A DNA stretch of 64,000 nt, taken from positions 1 through 64,000 of the forward strand of contig CAZBRO010000012.1 of the NCBI GenBank assembly GCA_964494505.1, written 5' to 3'. This document shows positions 61,468 to 64,000 of this stretch, in pieces (the stretch's first letter is position 1; each line of letters opens with the position of its first letter). The notes under the pieces were generated by a model. That model saw only the letters and a list, made by a program, of their open reading frames with translations, was not told the origin of the DNA and made no database searches. The translations under genes and the position numbers were made by a program. The DNA comes from CAIYRG01 sp964494505 (GTDB taxonomy: Bacteria; Pseudomonadota; Alphaproteobacteria; Micropepsales; Micropepsaceae).

Positions 61468-62712
61468 ATGACTGTTTCTGATTCTCCGAATTCCACGGCC
61501 AAGCGCGGCAGCATCTGGTTCATCCTGGTTGCCGTCTTCATTGACATGGTCGGCATCGGTATCGCCATTCCGGTGCTCCCCGTTCTGATCGGCGCCTATA
61601 CCGCGTCGCGGGAGATGCAGGCCTATTGGAACATGATCCTGATGGCCGCTTACGGCCTGATGCAGTTTCTCTGCGCGCCGATGCTGGGGGCCATCAGCGA
61701 CCGGCTCGGACGGCGCACCGTCCTGATTGCGGCGATCATCGGCCTCGGCATCCATTATTTCTTGATCGCGATTGCGCCTTCGCTGTTCATCATGCTGCTG
61801 GCGCGGCTGATCGGCGGCATCACCGGAGCGAGTTTTTCCGTCGCCAATGCGTACCTCGCTGACATCACGCCGCCCGAACAGCGGGCGAAGAATTTCGGCC
61901 TTGTGGGTGCGGCCTTCGGCCTTGGCTTCATTTTCGGACCCATGATCGGCGGCATATTGGGCGGCATCGATCTGCACCTGCCATTTTATGTCGCAGCCGC
62001 GATTTCACTGGCGAACGCGCTATACGGCTATCTGATGGTGCCGGAATCTCTGCCGCCCGAACGGCGCACCGGTTTTTCGCGGGCCCGCGCCAATCCCTTC
62101 CGGGCGCTGATCGCGCTTATCCGCCATCATGCCGTGGGAAGCCTGGTCCTCGTTTATGCGTTCTTCTTCATCGCTCACATGACGATGGTGCAGAGCTTCG
62201 TGCTCGCGACCCATTTCCGCTTCGGCTGGGGCACGTTCCAGAACGGAATTCTGCTCTTCTGCGTCGGGCTGCTCTCGACCATCGTGCAGGGCGGCCTCAT
62301 CGGGCGGCTGGTCAAGCGCTTTGGCGAGGAGCGGCTCGTGCTGATGGCGGTCGGCAGCAATGTCGTCATCCAGACGCTCTACGGAATCGTGCCCCAAGGG
62401 TGGATGATCTTTCCGGTACTGTTCGCGGGCTTCCTCACCTTCACCGCCGGCCCTTCGATCCAGGCCATGGTGTCGAAATCGGCTGATCCCAGCACGCAAG
62501 GGGTCACCATGGGTGCGCTGCAATCCATCAGCAGCCTCGCGGCGGTGCTCGGTCCCTTGATCGGCAATGCGCTGCTCGCGCAGGTGGCCGATCTTCCGGC
62601 CGGCGATGTGAGGCTCGGGGTGAATTTCTACGCCTGCGCCGTGCTCAATCTGATCGCGTTTACGATCGCCTGGCGGCGGCTTGGGCGGCCGGTTCCCGCG
62701 GCCGTGCACTGA
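61468..62712 (+). CDS. MFS transporter, TetA/TCR-type multidrug exporter family
   Basis: From ATG 61468 the product is 414 residues with about 12 hydrophobic segments. It has the MFS loop motif GAISDRLGRRTVLIA between segments 2 and 3, and PVLPVLIGAYTAS and AYLADITPPEQRAKNFGLVGAAFGLGFIFGPMIGGILG, typical of the TetA-like drug:proton antiporters. Substrate is not predictable. The frame is open upstream into scpB, but the 61468 start fits the family. It overlaps the GDT1-type gene by one base. Confidence 0.88.
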   Translation: MTVSDSPNSTAKRGSIWFILVAVFIDMVGIGIAIPVLPVLIGAYTASREMQAYWNMILMAAYGLMQFLCAPMLGAISDRLGRRTVLIAAIIGLGIHYFLIAIAPSLFIMLLARLIGGITGASFSVANAYLADITPPEQRAKNFGLVGAAFGLGFIFGPMIGGILGGIDLHLPFYVAAAISLANALYGYLMVPESLPPERRTGFSRARANPFRALIALIRHHAVGSLVLVYAFFFIAHMTMVQSFVLATHFRFGWGTFQNGILLFCVGLLSTIVQGGLIGRLVKRFGEERLVLMAVGSNVVIQTLYGIVPQGWMIFPVLFAGFLTFTAGPSIQAMVSKSADPSTQGVTMGALQSISSLAAVLGPLIGNALLAQVADLPAGDVRLGVNFYACAVLNLIAFTIAWRRLGRPVPAAVH

Positions 62713-63287
62713 TGGAAGCATTGCTGATTTCGGCGGGCGTGATTGCTTTCGCGGAACTCGGCGACAAGACGCAGTTGCTTGCGATCTTGCTGGCCGCGCG
62801 ATTTCGCACACCGTTGCCGATCATTCTGGGAATCGCGGTGGCCACCGCGCTCAACCATTCCATTGCGGCCCTCCTCGGCACCTATATCGGCGAATGGCTG
62901 GGCATGAATCTGCGCTGGATTCTCACCGCGTCGTTTCTCGCCATGGGGATCTGGACGCTCCTGCCGGACAAGTTCGAGGGCGAGCCCAAATTGTTCGAAC
63001 GATATGGCGCGTTCGGAGCGACGCTGATCTCGTTCTTTCTGATCGAAATGGGCGACAAGACGCAGCTCGCGACCATCGCGCTGGCGGCGCGCTTCAACAG
63101 CATCGCGCTGGTCGCGACCGGAACCACCATCGGCATGCTGATCGCCGATGTGCCGGCGGTCTATCTGGGTGAGATCGTTGCGAAGCGGGTTCCGCTGAAG
63201 CTGATGCGCCTGATAGCGGCAGCGATTTTTCTGCTGCTGGCGCTGGCGGCCGCCCTCGATTGGGGCCGGTTCCTGCTATTCGCGTGA
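62712..63287 (+). CDS. TMEM165/GDT1 family divalent cation exporter
   Basis: The 191-residue protein has two repeats, each with the signature FAELGDKTQLLAILLAAR and IEMGDKTQLATIALAAR (E-x-G-D-K-T), and six membrane segments. Members exchange Mn2+ or Ca2+ for protons; bacterial forms are mostly linked to manganese export. ATG overlaps the MFS stop, so the two transporters are co-expressed. Confidence 0.93.
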   Translation: MEALLISAGVIAFAELGDKTQLLAILLAARFRTPLPIILGIAVATALNHSIAALLGTYIGEWLGMNLRWILTASFLAMGIWTLLPDKFEGEPKLFERYGAFGATLISFFLIEMGDKTQLATIALAARFNSIALVATGTTIGMLIADVPAVYLGEIVAKRVPLKLMRLIAAAIFLLLALAAALDWGRFLLFA

Positions 63288-63548
63288 GCATTGGCGACAT
63301 CGTCGCGCCCATTGTGGAATTGCGTAGATTTTGTGCAGGCCGGGGCGCGTAACGCGAATCCTGAGCGTCGTGAGAAATTTCACGCAACCATTTTGCTCAA
63401 CCAGCGTTTTAGGGTTTCCGTGCAGTGGGGTGTCATTCGGCGCGTTAAGAGAGGGGCATTCCGCGCGCCGAACGGAATAGCCAATAAATCCAAACACACT
63501 TGACCAGGGGACGAGTTCGCACTCGTGCCCCAACCATGGAGGCTGGCC
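63288..63548. promoter_or_regulatory. Spacer with inverted repeats before the cytochrome P460 gene
   Basis: This 261-base spacer is less GC-rich than its surroundings. TTCGGCGCG (63436-63444) and CGCGCCGAA (63464-63472) form a perfect nine-base inverted repeat, a possible terminator or operator. A second hairpin, GGGG-ACGAGT with ACTCGT-G-CCCC (63507-63531), lies just ahead of the ribosome-binding site GGAGG. No clean -35/-10 pair is seen. Confidence 0.4.
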
Positions 63549-64000
63549 ATGTCGATAATACGCACACTCATAATATCTACAGCGGCACTCCCGATTCTCG
63601 CTGGCATCGTCATCGCGGCGCAAGACAGGTTTACGGTGCAAGTGCCAAACGGCCTCGCGTTCTCTGAATTCAGAGGATACGAAAATTGGCAGGTCGTCGC
63701 CGCCAGTCAGACAGATGACCTGATCAAGGTAATCCTCGCGAACCCGGCGATGATGGAAGCCTACCGGGCCGGCGTTCCTGGAAACGGCAAGCATTTCCCG
63801 GACGGTTCCAAAATTGCGAAAATCCAATGGAGTCAGAAAAAGAATACCGAGTCCCCCTATCCCGTGACGGTACCCGATACGCTGAAAGAAGTTGCCTTCA
63901 TCGAAAGGGACAGCAAGAAATTTCCGGACACCGGCGGATGGGGATACGCCCCGTTCAAATATGACGCCAAGTCTGATACTTTCGCGCCCGATGGGAACGG
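63549..64000 (+). CDS. Cytochrome P460 family protein (partial, 3' end beyond window)
   Basis: The frame from ATG 63549 is open to the window end, giving the first 150 residues. A signal peptide (IIRTLIISTAALPILAGIVIAAQ) precedes FSEFRGYENWQVVAASQTDDLIKVILANPAMMEAYRAGVPGNGKHFPDGSKIAKIQWSQKK, the cytochrome P460 pattern, and later KFPDTGGWGYAPF. The haem motif CxxCH and the crosslinking Lys, if present, would lie beyond the window. Members are periplasmic haem proteins, some oxidising hydroxylamine, but many have no known activity. ATGGAGGC gives a good ribosome-binding site. Confidence 0.85.
   Translation, partial: MSIIRTLIISTAALPILAGIVIAAQDRFTVQVPNGLAFSEFRGYENWQVVAASQTDDLIKVILANPAMMEAYRAGVPGNGKHFPDGSKIAKIQWSQKKNTESPYPVTVPDTLKEVAFIERDSKKFPDTGGWGYAPFKYDAKSDTFAPDGN

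Overview
The window is a high-GC chromosomal segment of an alphaproteobacterium. The evidence is the presence of MipZ, the DivK-PleD pair, an ATP12-type F1 assembly factor, UrcA, DUF1489 and DUF3572 proteins, ClpS-ClpA and a PhaR-type phasin promoter. Order and genus cannot be fixed from the sequence alone. Nearly all of it is coding, with short gaps and many ATGA or GTGA stop-start overlaps.

Region 1 (1-17410) is the large ribosomal-protein and transcription cluster. It holds the end of tuf, the S10 operon (rpsJ to rpsQ), the spc operon (rplN to rplO, secY, adk) and the alpha operon (rpsM, rpsK, rpoA, rplQ). Three things stand out. A membrane-anchored winged-helix/beta-propeller regulator and a small UrcA protein sit between adk and rpsM. 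Compound palindromic repeats lie inside the operons at rplF-rplR and rpoA-rplQ. Ribosomal protein L5 has a low-complexity basic extension of about 50 residues. The alpha operon has its own near-consensus promoter.

Region 2 (17411-33988) is mixed housekeeping: a site-2 protease, a DegQ-like protease, a membrane Sel1-repeat protein, RarA, a secreted metallo-beta-lactamase-fold hydrolase, CrcB, an RluC-type pseudouridine synthase, a duplicated cupin protein, ATP12, a TetR regulator, an M28 peptidase, acylphosphatase, a tiny COX1-like membrane protein, LipB, an orphan FliN, and a siroheme/APS reductase pair.

Region 3 (33996-46344) has tRNA-Leu(GAG), a dihaem cytochrome c, a DUF1489 protein, PanC, PutA, MipZ, a Tim14-like J protein, a SPOR-tailed D,D-carboxypeptidase, a phasin behind a striking palindromic promoter, and ClpS-ClpA.

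Region 4 (46380-55281) has a minus-strand RidA/acyltransferase/HIT/monooxygenase operon, the agmatine-to-putrescine pair aguA-aguB, DUF3572, the cell-cycle regulators divK-pleD, and three adjacent Pro/Ala-rich small lipoproteins, one with collagen-like repeats.

Region 5 (55371-64000) has xthA, erpA, a dNTPase, a SPOR protein, nagZ, scpA-scpB, an MFS transporter, a GDT1-type cation exporter, and a cytochrome P460 gene cut by the window end.

I found no CRISPR array, insertion sequence, prophage, defence island or biosynthetic cluster. The most unusual content is regulatory and repeat DNA in core operons plus a few odd protein architectures.
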